Notes: generated by a model from the letters alone, not told the origin. DNA of 64,000 nt from Saprospiraceae bacterium (GCA_020627705.1 JAHDGJ010000015.1:311-64310); one strand, 5' to 3'; counted from the stretch's first letter, positions 1 through 9,927 are shown. Made by a program: numbers and translations.

Positions 1-1261
1 CATATAGATATCCATCTATTTGTTCTATGGTATTCAACGGACTTAAATCAACAATCGGACTCCCACTTCCATCATCAGTGATCACAACATTGCCCTCGAT
101 GATAATGCACCCTACGAAATTGTCAATATCCTCTTGAGTATTAAAAGTCCAATTCCCGGGACAAGTTGCACAAGCCAATTCAACGGCGGGCTTATCCATA
201 CATTCTCCCAAATTTCCGGATATCGTCGCTGGATTGTTCATATCCAAATGATCGCAAACCAAATCAATAGCACAAGTATTAAGTGCAGGATTGTTTTCTA
301 TGATCAACTGACCAGCAATGGTCGTAAAGGTGCTCAAATCTGACATGCTGCTCAAAAGTGCGTTATCACTGATTTTTAAATCACCATTTATTGCCGTCCA
401 AAGAGGATTTAAACTAAATGCGTTTAATTGATCATTGTTAGTTATGGTAAACCCACCAGCAACGGATTCCGTAGAGGGTAAATTTATTTGAGTCAGTTTT
501 GGATTATCTACTACCTCGATAGCCCCTCCAATATTTTGAGCACAGAAAATGGGAAACAATTCAATCAACTCATCATTGTTTTTAATAATCACATCTCCCA
601 GAATCTGGAAGAAACTAAGCGCATCAATATCGATCATTGTACTGTGATCATTGTTTTCAAAAACCAAATCGCCCCCTAAGGGGCCACCTATCGCTTGACT
701 TATTCCAAAAAGACCGAAGTAGGTCAAATCAGGATTGTTTTTGATGACTAGATTCCCTTGGATTTGAAAAATAGAGCTCACAGGACCCAAGTCGGTGATC
801 GGATCAGATGGATCAGTGGACTCAATGGTAAGGTTATTTACAATTCCACATGTGATAAAATCGTTGATTTCGGTTTGTGTGTTAAGGACTACATCCGGTG
901 GAATAAAATTATCGATTAAGTTGTCACAATTGTTATCAAGACCATCTGGTAATTCTGGAGCGCATGGATAGACTGTGTTGTTGGTGTCGTCGCAATCTCC
1001 TCCGTCAAAAGCTTCGTTCATAGTAATATCACACACCCCGCATCTCCAAAATCCAGGATCAAGGCCATAAAAATCTGCATCCATATCAGTAAAACATAGA
1101 AAAGCCCCTTGGGTATTGGCATCGATTTCATCTACCATTCCGTCTCCATCATCATCCAAGCCATTTGGAGGACAGGCTATTTCCATTTGGCCAAAAGCCG
1201 AAATTGCAATCAAAAAGAAAATTGGAACTACTGTGAGTTTTTGTAGGGAAGTACGTTTCAT
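1..1261 (-). CDS. Secreted L-domain/LRR-like repeat protein, N-terminal part (runs off left edge)
   Basis: The reading frame is open from an ATG at 1261 to the window edge (about 420 codons), so the C-terminus is not visible. It begins with a signal peptide ending near AISAFGQ. Two Asp/Asn-rich loops follow (GLDDDGDGMVDE and GLDNNCDNLIDN) of the MopE/thrombospondin-3 type that usually bind calcium. Next come short beta-helix-like repeats of the form G-x-L-x-I-x-NN-x-x-L, and one Cys block (CAIDLVCDHL followed by C-x-x-C). The same architecture is seen in the 1642-residue protein at 4900-9828, so the two are paralogues. Each lies just downstream of a kinase/regulator pair on the same strand. 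It is probably a cell-surface or secreted adhesin-like protein; the ligand is unknown. A T9SS sorting domain would be expected beyond the edge but cannot be checked here. Confidence 0.85.
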   Translation of the reverse strand, partial: MKRTSLQKLTVVPIFFLIAISAFGQMEIACPPNGLDDDGDGMVDEIDANTQGAFLCFTDMDADFYGLDPGFWRCGVCDITMNEAFDGGDCDDTNNTVYPCAPELPDGLDNNCDNLIDNFIPPDVVLNTQTEINDFITCGIVNNLTIESTDPSDPITDLGPVSSIFQIQGNLVIKNNPDLTYFGLFGISQAIGGPLGGDLVFENNDHSTMIDIDALSFFQILGDVIIKNNDELIELFPIFCAQNIGGAIEVVDNPKLTQINLPSTESVAGGFTITNNDQLNAFSLNPLWTAINGDLKISDNALLSSMSDLSTFTTIAGQLIIENNPALNTCAIDLVCDHLDMNNPATISGNLGECMDKPAVELACATCPGNWTFNTQEDIDNFVGCIIIEGNVVITDDGSGSPIVDLSPLNTIEQIDGYLY

Positions 1262-1633
1262 AATGTCAATGGTTTGTACCTCGAATATCACCCAATCATA
1301 CCCCTAAAAATTACTCATTGAGTAAATGGAACTTTTGAGTTAGAGAATGACTGAACGGTCCGCCTTTAGCGGATTCGAAGGTGCTAAATGCACCTTCGAA
1401 AGTGAAGGAACCGAAGGCTCCTGCCTGAGGCTTTTCGATTTAATTGGAACTTAAAATCATTTTATGATTCACCCCATATGTTAACCTATCTATCACAATT
1501 TCTGGTGAAGCATCCCAAGGTTCCTTCCTGAAGCTTTTCCTTTTATTATAAAATCAGATCAACGAACCGCCTACGAATGACAGGCCGAAGACTTTTGTAG
1601 AAGGCAGTTCCTACTTTCTTAATTGTGAGATTA
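1262..1633. other. Intergenic spacer with palindromes
   Basis: This 372-bp spacer lies between the regulator gene ending at 1634 and the giant-protein gene starting at 1261. I see no convincing coding frame. It holds two adjacent perfect hairpins (1359-1400) and a longer imperfect palindrome at about 1564-1610, whose outer arms are GAACCGCC and GGCAGTTC. No T-run makes any of these an obvious terminator. Confidence 0.6.
1359..1400. repeat. Two back-to-back perfect hairpins
   Basis: TCCGC/GCGGA (1359-1363 and 1369-1373) with a 5-nt loop is followed immediately by an 11-bp perfect stem, TTCGAAGGTGC (1374-1384) and its complement (1390-1400), with loop TAAAT. There is no T-run on either side, so a REP-like element or RNA structure is more likely than an intrinsic terminator. 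Confidence 0.6.
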
Positions 1634-2374
1634 CTAATTCTTATATCGCCCCAAAAACTCTGCCTTTTTGGTTCTACTTATGGGCACTTCGGCGCCATCT
1701 GACATGAGAATACTACCACCATCAGTGGCAATAAATTTGGAAATATATTTTTCAGCAATGAGATGTGAGTTGTGTATCCGAATAAAACCATAGTCCTTTA
1801 ACATGGTTTCAATTTCCTTCAGGGTTTTGGCAAGAAAAAGTGTTCTGTTTCCATTGAGATGGACATAGGTATAATTGCTTTCTGACTGACATCTAATGAT
1901 TTCTGATACCTGAATAAATTCTAAACCTTCTGCAGTGGGCAAAACAATGCGTTCCATATTTTGATCGCCTGCTTTGAGGTTTTGCAGAAGCACTTGTAAA
2001 TGCTGTGCGTCAAACGCATTCTTCTTTTTACGAACCTTATCGACTGCTGCTTTAAGTTCTAAACTATCCACTGGCTTAAGCAAATAATCAATCGCACTAA
2101 ATTTAAAAGCCTTGATCGCATATTGGTCGTAAGCAGTTACAAAGATGATTTCAAAGTCCAGTTCGTCCATGCTATTCAGCACATCAAAACCACTCATCCA
2201 AGGCATCTCGATGTCGATAAAAACGAGATCCACTTGATTTTTTACAATACTTTGCTTGGCCTTTCTTGGGTCCGTAATTTTATCCACAATCTGCAGGAAA
2301 GGACAGCTTTGCTTTATTTCATATTCTAAACTTTGTAAGGCATGTAACTCGTCATCAATGAGTATGGCTTTCAT
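1634..2374 (-). CDS. LytTR-family response regulator
   Basis: A 246-residue two-component regulator. The N-terminal receiver has the acidic pair D7/D8, phospho-acceptor D54 (VFIDIEMP) and the conserved Lys K100 (DYLLKPV). The C-terminal half (from about residue 140) is a LytTR DNA-binding domain, with LPTAEGLEFI, IIRCQSESNY and the IRIHNSHLI segment. Its ATG overlaps the stop of the kinase gene by 4 bp (2371-2374), so the two are translationally coupled and almost certainly cognate. It resembles the regulator at 9998-10744 closely (shared IDDELHA/VDDELHA start, WMSGFD/WLSGFD, VTAYDQYAI). The nearby downstream giant-protein gene is the most obvious candidate target, but that is inference. Confidence 0.95.
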   Translation of the reverse strand: MKAILIDDELHALQSLEYEIKQSCPFLQIVDKITDPRKAKQSIVKNQVDLVFIDIEMPWMSGFDVLNSMDELDFEIIFVTAYDQYAIKAFKFSAIDYLLKPVDSLELKAAVDKVRKKKNAFDAQHLQVLLQNLKAGDQNMERIVLPTAEGLEFIQVSEIIRCQSESNYTYVHLNGNRTLFLAKTLKEIETMLKDYGFIRIHNSHLIAEKYISKFIATDGGSILMSDGAEVPISRTKKAEFLGRYKN

Positions 2375-4689
2375 GTAATTTTGTTCTTTAATGATTCAAT
2401 TCGTTGGATGTTGATTTTTGGTATTTCTAAGATCACCTCTGTCCCAGTGGCATTACCGAAGTTGTCAAATTTATCATTATAGTTAATTTCCGCACGCACT
2501 CCATAAATTTTTTCAATAAGCTCTATTCGATCTTGCGTGATTTGAGTACCAAGAGATTTCTTTTTATACTTGTTCTTGGCTTTTTGGATTTTCTGTGACG
2601 CTTCCCTTCCTACCCCATTATCTCTTATAATGCAGTGCAAATGTTGAATGGTTTCGGAGATGTTTATTTCTAATTTGCCCTTTTCATCAAGATGCATGAT
2701 TCCATGCCAAATGGCATTTTCTACATAAGGTTGTATCAGCATTGGAGGAATGTAGAACGTATCCTCATTGATCATCTCATTAATAGTTAATTCGAATTCG
2801 AATTGATGATCAAAGCGGTTGCGCTCTACCTCAACGTAAAGGCGTATGGCTTCCAATTCTTGACCAAGCGTAATAATTTTTTCCTTAGAGTTTTGAAGAA
2901 TTTGGCGGATCAATCTGGAGAATGTTGTGATGTATTGAGAGGTCTCTCTCTTGGTTTTATTCACAGAATAATGCTTGATCGAATTGAGGCTGTTAAATAA
3001 AAAGTGAGGATTCATCTGGGCACGCAGTGCTTCCATTTCTATCTCTGCAATCTGTTGTGCAAATACAGATTTAAGCCTTTCCTCAGACCGCACTTTAGCG
3101 ATTTGCTGACGGTAGAATAATCCTGCGATTCCTAAAACAAGACTTATACAAAGCGGCCAAAACCAAATGTATTCGTGGATTTCAGGTTGGGTATAAAAGT
3201 TCAATTTTTTTTCTGCTATCAATCGATTTGAATCAAATGCTTTTAATTCTATACTGTTAGCACCAGGTTGTAGCGCATGGATCCGAACAACGCGATCCTC
3301 CGAAGCCAAATTCCATTCGCCTTCGTTAATACGAAACTTATATTCTGTCAGATGATTGGATGGATTCACAACTCCAAAATCAAAGGCCACATTTCGCCGC
3401 TCAGGCAAAAAATGATAAAGGTTATCATTTATAGAATCTTTATGTTCGAAAGGATCCCTCTTTATTCCTTCGACATAAAGATTGTTTAACCTTATTTTAC
3501 GCATTTTGGATTGCGTCGAAGGAATGAACAAGGGCTCAATCGACTTAAAAATATGATCCCTTTTAAAAACACCCCACAAATAGCCATCATTATCAATTGA
3601 TGCTGCAAAAACATCATGCAAATAAAAATCAATCAATCGATTGGGGTTTTTCCAAATTGTTTGTTCACTTAAAAATTTGTTGCGACCATAAAACTGTATA
3701 AGCTCATCGGTATCGGTATCTATGAATTGTAATCCGTTGCATCTTGATCCAATCATTAAATATTTGTCCATCAATTGCAGCGAATGCAACGGGCAAAAGA
3801 ACTTTTTTAAATCTGGTGTGATTCTAGAAGAACTAAGAATAGTTTTCCATTGGTCTTTATCAAGATCATATTTCAATATCTGATTGCCCGCCTCACTCCA
3901 TTGATCCATATCACCAAAGTAAACGATATAAAAAGAATTTCCTACTTGTACAAAATCCTTCATATAACAGTATATCGAACCCGCCTGCAATCTTGTTTCT
4001 GGACGGAAATATTTCTTAGTCCAATCCTTGGTATCCAAACGCATTAGTCCTTGCCTTCCAACGCCCCATACAATATTATCATCCTTTTTATCTTTTGTAA
4101 TCCTTTTAACTTGATTATACGTAGAGTGTCCATCTTTAATCGGATCCTCCTCCCAAAGAGTTTTTATGATTCGATCTTTCTTCTTATCAAAAAGCAACAA
4201 TCCAAATTTGGTGGAGATCAGCAGCGTATCCTGAGTTAAAAAAAGCATATCGCCTACTTCTGCTTTATATGCCTCGAGCTTTGTCAAATCTTTGGTGCCA
4301 AACCGATGAAATTTTTCCGAATCAGGATTGAAACGTAGAAATCCTCGTTCTGTGCCTACATATAATGTATCATTAAAATAATTTAAGGCTAGAGCTTGAG
4401 CAGGGTCAAAATTTGCTCCCGAAGGTTGACCCCTTTGATATTGCACAATGTGGTTAATGTCTAACTTTTTGAGTCCATTTGCTTTAGAAGCGAGCCATAA
4501 ATAATTTTGATTGTCAAATTTTGAATCCGTTATTTCTACACTATAGGTTAATGGATCGTTTGGAAAAAAATGAATATCAAGGGTATCGTTTAACACCTTG
4601 GGGTTTATTGTCCATTGTTGTTTTTGGCCAAGAAGAGGCTGGGCAACAAAAAAGAAAATAATGGTCAATATGGATGTTGTTCGAATCAT
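2371..4689 (-). CDS. LytS-type sensor histidine kinase with propeller-like ectodomain
   Basis: A 772-residue membrane sensor. A signal peptide (ending PLLGQ) leads an exported region of about 480 residues. Its W/G-rich repeats (YLWLASKANGLKKLD, LYVGTERGFLRF) look like Reg_prop two-component propeller blades, and a short Y_Y_Y-like beta domain follows (about 425-485). One membrane segment lies at about 504-525. A coiled-coil linker leads to the His_kinase domain with MNPHFLFNSLN (phospho-acceptor H562), then a HATPase with NAIWHG (about 658) and DNGVGRE (about 690). It is transcribed with, and overlaps, the LytTR regulator gene. The exported region is shorter than in hybrid HTCS-type carbohydrate sensors, and no receiver or AraC domain is fused. 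The signal sensed is unknown. Confidence 0.95.
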   Translation of the reverse strand: MIRTTSILTIIFFFVAQPLLGQKQQWTINPKVLNDTLDIHFFPNDPLTYSVEITDSKFDNQNYLWLASKANGLKKLDINHIVQYQRGQPSGANFDPAQALALNYFNDTLYVGTERGFLRFNPDSEKFHRFGTKDLTKLEAYKAEVGDMLFLTQDTLLISTKFGLLLFDKKKDRIIKTLWEEDPIKDGHSTYNQVKRITKDKKDDNIVWGVGRQGLMRLDTKDWTKKYFRPETRLQAGSIYCYMKDFVQVGNSFYIVYFGDMDQWSEAGNQILKYDLDKDQWKTILSSSRITPDLKKFFCPLHSLQLMDKYLMIGSRCNGLQFIDTDTDELIQFYGRNKFLSEQTIWKNPNRLIDFYLHDVFAASIDNDGYLWGVFKRDHIFKSIEPLFIPSTQSKMRKIRLNNLYVEGIKRDPFEHKDSINDNLYHFLPERRNVAFDFGVVNPSNHLTEYKFRINEGEWNLASEDRVVRIHALQPGANSIELKAFDSNRLIAEKKLNFYTQPEIHEYIWFWPLCISLVLGIAGLFYRQQIAKVRSEERLKSVFAQQIAEIEMEALRAQMNPHFLFNSLNSIKHYSVNKTKRETSQYITTFSRLIRQILQNSKEKIITLGQELEAIRLYVEVERNRFDHQFEFELTINEMINEDTFYIPPMLIQPYVENAIWHGIMHLDEKGKLEINISETIQHLHCIIRDNGVGREASQKIQKAKNKYKKKSLGTQITQDRIELIEKIYGVRAEINYNDKFDNFGNATGTEVILEIPKINIQRIESLKNKIT

Positions 4690-4703
4690 TACACTCTAGG
4701 CGT

Positions 4704-4720
4704 AAGTATAGACAAAAAAT
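4704..4720 (-). promoter_or_regulatory. Shared element upstream of kinase gene, copy 1
   Basis: On the minus strand this reads TTTTTT-GTC-TATACTTA, ending 15 bp before the kinase ATG at 4689. The second kinase gene has the same arrangement (13069-13085), with 14 of 17 positions identical. Conservation and equal placement suggest a promoter or operator for the two kinase-regulator operons. It does not match the TAnnTTTG box. Confidence 0.45.
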
Positions 4721-4785
4721 CAGCCATGTCGAAAAAATAAAAAGACCAATGTGTGGATGGCAGCTATGATTGAGAGAATGGGAAA

Positions 4786-4814
4786 GGTTCGGGGTTCGGG
4801 GTTCGGGGTTCGGG
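4786..4814. repeat. Tandem array of G-rich 7-mer (4 copies)
   Basis: Four perfect head-to-tail copies of GGTTCGG, ending in an extra G, in the spacer between the giant-protein gene and the downstream kinase gene. The runs of G with 3-nt spacers (TTC) could form a G-quadruplex on the plus strand, which is the non-template strand for the flanking genes' opposite orientation. The same unit recurs at 9928-9982. Confidence 0.85.
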
Positions 4815-4835
4815 AATTAAATAACCGAATCCCGT

Positions 4836-4868
4836 AAAAAAGGGCCCACTCTTTGGAGCAGACCCTTT
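4836..4868 (-). terminator. Intrinsic terminator of the giant-protein gene
   Basis: On the minus strand a 13-bp stem with G-U wobbles (4868-4856 paired with 4851-4839) and a 4-nt loop is followed by six T. It lies 32 bp past the stop codon at 4900. It separates the giant gene from the next kinase-regulator operon. Confidence 0.8.
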
Positions 4869-4899
4869 GGAACCATTTGATATCTGTTCTTCTATAATG

Positions 4900-7800
4900 T
4901 CAAATCTTTACGATACTAAAATTTTGGATTCTTCCATTTTCTTTAATCACCAATTGGTAAATGCCTTTTACCAAATCTTGCATGTCTATCGGCTCTTTTT
5001 CTTCCACTCGTCCTCGTGACATAATGCGTCCTATTTGATCGTAGATCATAAAATCTACCGCTTCATCCACCCCTTGTACATAAATTTTATCTCTTACTGG
5101 ATTAGGGTAAATCGTCAATTCTTCTGCTTCCATTCTTATGTTTATCGTTTCGCTATAGCTGTAAGAGCCATCCATATCTATTAGTTTCAATCTATAATAA
5201 TTGTTACCACTTCTCGGGAATTTATGAAGGTAGTTGTACTCGCTTTCGATTTCAGTAAATCCATGTGCAGCAACTTCGGAGACCCAAGTAAAGTCATCTT
5301 TTTGAGCCGCATACTGAATTTCAAAACGACTACTGTTGATTTCCAATGTGGTTGTCCATGATAACTCTACGTTATCGCCTTTGGCTTTCGCCGAAAAGGA
5401 CAACAACTCTATGGGGACTACCCCACTTAAAGCTTGATCTTGACCATTGGCAAAGAAGGTAGAAAAGCTTCCTACTTCTCCTTGTACAAATACATCGCCC
5501 AAACTGCCGTAGGTCCCACTTGCCGTTTGGGGAATAAATTGTCCCATTCCGGTAAACATACCAGAACAATCAGTGCTTGTCTTGGTGAAATCTACATCGG
5601 CAATACTCATGATCGTAGGATCTGCGGCTTGCAAGGCAGCAAATTCTGCCGCAGTATAATAAATCCTTACGGATACATCTGTAGTGGGTTGATTAGCAGG
5701 ACTGATGGTTACGTCGCGATTCATGTAAGGCAATCCGGCTGTACGAGGATTGCTAGACTGGAAGACTTTAAATTCGGTCAATCCCAAATCGTTTCCGTTT
5801 GCGTTAATTGAACAAAGAATGTTTCCTGATCCATCTGATACTTGCACCCATTGGTTATTGTTTCCAGCCGCAGCGGAAATGTCTACTGTGCCTACCGTAA
5901 TGCAGGCATCTGTTGTTCCATCAATGACGGGCATCGCGTCTTCGCATTGGAGCATGATGGTTGTGATGTCAATGCAATTGGTGCTATTGGAATGAATGGT
6001 TACTAATGAAGGGTCATTTTGAATAACATTACAAATAGAGGAAATATTGCAAACATCAAGCAGTGGATTGCTCCAGATATTAATCTCATTTGGCAACACC
6101 GTTAAATCTAAAGCTTGAATATTTGACAGCATCGAATTGCCAGTTAGATCAACTCTTTGGATAATTTCATCAATGCTCGCAAAATTCATTAAATCTTGCA
6201 GCCCAGTAATCGCTATACTTAAATACAAGTATATCTTCTCGAGATCAGAAAAACCACCTCCTACGCCTCCAAAATCTTGCAATGCCGGAGCGTTGCTAAT
6301 ATTCAGAACATTGCATTCTTTAAGACTTGTAAATCCTGATATTGCAGTAAGACTTGAGTTTGAATTAAAAGATATACTTCTCGATTCCGTTAAAGAGGTA
6401 AAGCCAGATACAGTCATCAAGTTCGGATTTTGCAATATAAAAACAGAAGAACCAGAACTTGTAATGCTCGAATTGAACGTATTGAATCCTCCAATAGAGG
6501 AAAGTACAGGATTATCTCTAATTTCAAGCGTCGAATTACCACCCATCGTTTGAAGTGCACCTAAATGATCAAGGTTTAACAAATCAGGATTGTTTAAAAT
6601 TCTAAAGTCTCCTTCTACGTGCTCCAAAGAACTCAAGAATGATAAATCAGTTAATCCATTATTTTCGATAAGGAATAATCCCGGGCTTCCACTAGCAGTT
6701 GTCAAGTTATTCCATCCTGACAAATCGATCAAAGCAATATTATTTATGAGCTCAATCAGGTTTCCAGTTGATTCCAATGCTGATAGTCCAGTTATTGACA
6801 AAAGATTCGGATTGTTTCGAATTGAAATTTGAATCATATTCACTACAGCATTCAAACCACTAATACTGTTTAACATCGGATTATCAATCGCCCAAAAAGT
6901 TTCAAGAGTAGTCAAGTTAGAAAATCCAGAAACACTTAGAAGTTGAGGATTTCCTTGAACGACTAATTTTCCTTGAATTTTCTCCAACGTAAAGAGCGGA
7001 CTTAAGTCAGTAATTGGTGACCCACTTCCATTATCTTTTACAATCACATCTCCTATGACCTCTGTGCATCCGACAAATGCATTAACCTCTTCTTGAGAAT
7101 TGAAGACTAAATCACCAATTGGACAATCGCCAGTACACAATATAGTTACAGTTGCTACATCCAAGCAGTTAGTATTGTTATTTGAAATAGTAATTGTTCC
7201 ACCATTAGTAATATGATCACAAACTGACTGGATGTGGCAATAGTCTAGCTGAGAATTAAATGATATGTTTAGATCATTTGAAAAATTCATGTTTTCAAAA
7301 CCTTGAATATCTACCAAACTTGAATTTGAAGAGATGTTAAGATTATCGGTAGAATTCAAATTCTGAAAGCCTTTTATTTCTACAATTGAGTTATTGGCGC
7401 TAATTCCAATATCAACAGCTGAGGTTAATCCAGAAAACCCATTGATACTTCCTAAACCATGGCACTGCACAATACGCAATTCCTGAACGCTTTGTAAATT
7501 ATCCAATGCTGAGATATCCGTCAAAGCAAAGTTGCCTTGAAGTCTAAGCTCATCAGTTGATGCAGTTCCTGCTGAAATTAAGTTCTCTAATCCAGCCAAT
7601 GAAGTCAATTGCGAATTAAGTGATAATTCCAGGTCCCCTTTTACTTCTATTAGAGCCGATAGACCCAAGACATTTTCCAATCCATTCGATTGAAAAACTA
7701 AAAAACCCCCTACGTCCATAGATTGAAGTGAACTAAACCCATTGATGTTTTTTAATGCATGATTTTCAATCAATGAAAAGTCCTTTAGTATCGTTAGATT

Positions 7801-9828
7801 ATTGAAGGCCAAAATATCTACCAAAGCATCATTTTTATTTATATGCAGCCAATTGAAATTAGTAAGTCCTTGAAACCCTTCAATCTGTACAACTGCATCG
7901 TTATTAGTTATCCTAACATCATTTACAGATATAAGTGAATTGAAATTATCAAAAGATCCGAGACTAGGATTGTTGACAAGAATAAGATCCCCAGTTATGG
8001 TTTCTAGAACGTCTAAAGGGCTTAAATCTGTGATGGCTGATCCACTTCCATCATCATCTATAATGACATCACCAGTCACATTTATACATCCACTAAAAGC
8101 GTCAATTTCCTCCTGAGAATTAAAAATCAAATCTCCGACTGGACAATCTCCATCACAGAATCCAGATACTGTAGCCACATCAACGCAATTGGTAGCATTT
8201 CCAGAAATTGAAATCGTTCCTCCATTGTCAATATGATCACACACCGATTGGATGTGGCAAAAATCTAATTGGGAATTATCTTCAATATCTATACTAGTCG
8301 AAACATCTAAACCAGAGATACTACTAATATCAGTAAGATTGATGTTATTTTCTATCCACAAATTTCCTGTAAGGGTGAAATTATCTAAGCCATTCAATGA
8401 CTGTAACACACTATTATCTATCACTAAGAGAAAATCTGTTACCGTCTCCAATGAAGCCAAACCACTAACATCTGTAATACCTAAATTGTCTAAATTTAAT
8501 TGTGTAACAACTTGCTTCAATCCACTAAATCCAGATATGTCAGCTAATAATGGATTATTTACTAGAAGCAACCAATCGGCAATTTCTAAATTTGGAAAAC
8601 CCGTTATTTCTGTTAAATCTGGATTATTGTTAAAATTAATCAACCCATTATTCAAGGGACCCAAAAGTTCAAAACAACACAAATTACTATTATTAAATAC
8701 GTTGAATTGAAACAAACTGGTGAGGTTGGGAAACGCAGATATGTTTGTTAAGTGTGAGTTATCAGTTATCCATAGAGTTCCCGTTATTTCCTCCACGGGA
8801 TCCAAAGGACTTAAATCTGTAATAGGATCCGACAAATCTGTGGAATATATTGTTACAGATCCTGTAACCTTTGAACACCCGATAAAAGCATCCACTTCGG
8901 CTTGAGAGTTGAAAACTAAATCGCCTACTGGGCAATCTCCATCACAAAGAGCAGTAACAGTCGGTAAATCCAAACAGTCACCGAGATTGCCACTGATCGT
9001 TGCCGTACCACCAGATGTCAAATGATCACAAATAGGCGTAATATGGCAAAAACTAAGTTGGGCATTATCTACTATTTCTACATTCCCGCCAATCGATGAT
9101 ATTGTCTCCAAACTATTTAAAGTACTAAGGCTGGGATTATCAGAAATTTTCAAATCTCCACCTATTGTTGATGGCGGAAAGCCATTAATGTATATATCAT
9201 TTAGTCCATCATTTCCTTTTATAATAAGATCACCTAAAATCGGGTCGTATATATTAATGTTATCCAGTGAATCAAATAAATCATTGTTTTCAATGATCAG
9301 TGAACCCCCTAATATTCCTCCAGATTGACCTAATGCAAATAATTGATCATCAAGCAAGAAGTTATTGTTTCGTATGATCAGGGATCCCTCTATCTGAAAG
9401 ATAAATCCCAAAAAGGTAAGATCAGTTATTGGATCAGTTGGATCGGTTGTTTCAATAACCAGATCTCCTGTAATACCACTACAACCCATCAACCAAAAAT
9501 TATTCACATCAGTTTGACTATTTAACACGATCGGTTGGCTAGCTCCGGGAGAACTATCCGCCACACCATCACAATCATTATCTAAACCGTCACACCATTC
9601 GGGTTCACCTGGATTTATCAATGGGTTTGTGTCATCACAATCTCCGTCAAATGTCGAAAGGTTCGTACCTAAGTGACAAAGTACGGGAGAATTTATTACC
9701 GGGCCGGCTCCGTAGCTATCTCCATCCAGGTCTTGGTAACAATCAAATTGACCACTTAATGTATAGAAATTAACACCGACAATGAAGAACACTAAAGCTG
9801 CCTTGAAGAGTAAAGAAGTAATTCTCAT
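4900..9828 (-). CDS. Giant T9SS-secreted L-domain/LRR-like repeat protein
   Basis: A 1642-residue secreted protein. A signal peptide (ending TLSGQ) is followed by calcium-loop motifs (DLDGDSYGAG, DCDDTNP, GLDNDCDGVAD) of the MopE/thrombospondin-3 type. Four long blocks of beta-strand repeats follow, with the pattern DLSPL-x-x-L-E-x-I-x-G-x-L-x-I-x-NNP-x-L, like receptor L domains or irregular LRRs. Each block ends in a Cys segment (CHIxxxCDH near residues 263, 526 and 867; CNISSICN near 1261), and blocks 1-3 are followed by C-D/T-G-D-C-P. Residues from about 1470 form a fibronectin-like segment, and the end is a T9SS type A sorting domain (YPNPVRDKIYV, GIYQLVIK). Base composition matches the neighbours. 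It is a paralogue of the protein at 1-1261. Likely a surface-attached or released adhesin or recognition protein; ligand unknown. Confidence 0.92.
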   Translation of the reverse strand: MRITSLLFKAALVFFIVGVNFYTLSGQFDCYQDLDGDSYGAGPVINSPVLCHLGTNLSTFDGDCDDTNPLINPGEPEWCDGLDNDCDGVADSSPGASQPIVLNSQTDVNNFWLMGCSGITGDLVIETTDPTDPITDLTFLGFIFQIEGSLIIRNNNFLLDDQLFALGQSGGILGGSLIIENNDLFDSLDNINIYDPILGDLIIKGNDGLNDIYINGFPPSTIGGDLKISDNPSLSTLNSLETISSIGGNVEIVDNAQLSFCHITPICDHLTSGGTATISGNLGDCLDLPTVTALCDGDCPVGDLVFNSQAEVDAFIGCSKVTGSVTIYSTDLSDPITDLSPLDPVEEITGTLWITDNSHLTNISAFPNLTSLFQFNVFNNSNLCCFELLGPLNNGLINFNNNPDLTEITGFPNLEIADWLLLVNNPLLADISGFSGLKQVVTQLNLDNLGITDVSGLASLETVTDFLLVIDNSVLQSLNGLDNFTLTGNLWIENNINLTDISSISGLDVSTSIDIEDNSQLDFCHIQSVCDHIDNGGTISISGNATNCVDVATVSGFCDGDCPVGDLIFNSQEEIDAFSGCINVTGDVIIDDDGSGSAITDLSPLDVLETITGDLILVNNPSLGSFDNFNSLISVNDVRITNNDAVVQIEGFQGLTNFNWLHINKNDALVDILAFNNLTILKDFSLIENHALKNINGFSSLQSMDVGGFLVFQSNGLENVLGLSALIEVKGDLELSLNSQLTSLAGLENLISAGTASTDELRLQGNFALTDISALDNLQSVQELRIVQCHGLGSINGFSGLTSAVDIGISANNSIVEIKGFQNLNSTDNLNISSNSSLVDIQGFENMNFSNDLNISFNSQLDYCHIQSVCDHITNGGTITISNNNTNCLDVATVTILCTGDCPIGDLVFNSQEEVNAFVGCTEVIGDVIVKDNGSGSPITDLSPLFTLEKIQGKLVVQGNPQLLSVSGFSNLTTLETFWAIDNPMLNSISGLNAVVNMIQISIRNNPNLLSITGLSALESTGNLIELINNIALIDLSGWNNLTTASGSPGLFLIENNGLTDLSFLSSLEHVEGDFRILNNPDLLNLDHLGALQTMGGNSTLEIRDNPVLSSIGGFNTFNSSITSSGSSVFILQNPNLMTVSGFTSLTESRSISFNSNSSLTAISGFTSLKECNVLNISNAPALQDFGGVGGGFSDLEKIYLYLSIAITGLQDLMNFASIDEIIQRVDLTGNSMLSNIQALDLTVLPNEINIWSNPLLDVCNISSICNVIQNDPSLVTIHSNSTNCIDITTIMLQCEDAMPVIDGTTDACITVGTVDISAAAGNNNQWVQVSDGSGNILCSINANGNDLGLTEFKVFQSSNPRTAGLPYMNRDVTISPANQPTTDVSVRIYYTAAEFAALQAADPTIMSIADVDFTKTSTDCSGMFTGMGQFIPQTASGTYGSLGDVFVQGEVGSFSTFFANGQDQALSGVVPIELLSFSAKAKGDNVELSWTTTLEINSSRFEIQYAAQKDDFTWVSEVAAHGFTEIESEYNYLHKFPRSGNNYYRLKLIDMDGSYSYSETINIRMEAEELTIYPNPVRDKIYVQGVDEAVDFMIYDQIGRIMSRGRVEEKEPIDMQDLVKGIYQLVIKENGRIQNFSIVKI

Positions 9829-9927
9829 TTCGCAAAGATTTGTTCTGCAAAATTCGCAAACCCAACATTCGAATATTGGTATTAATTACTAACTGGTAGC
9901 ATTGGTTGTGTAGTTGGGTAAGAAGGC

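Noticed and set aside
4786-4814. CRISPR-like array
   Set aside because: The 7-nt unit is head-to-tail without spacers, and no cas gene is near. The same applies to 9928-9982.
5434-8905. Several plus-strand frames of 80-152 codons
   Set aside because: They lie antisense within the giant-protein gene, whose frame has signal peptide, repeats and sorting domain. The antisense frames have no motif or start context.
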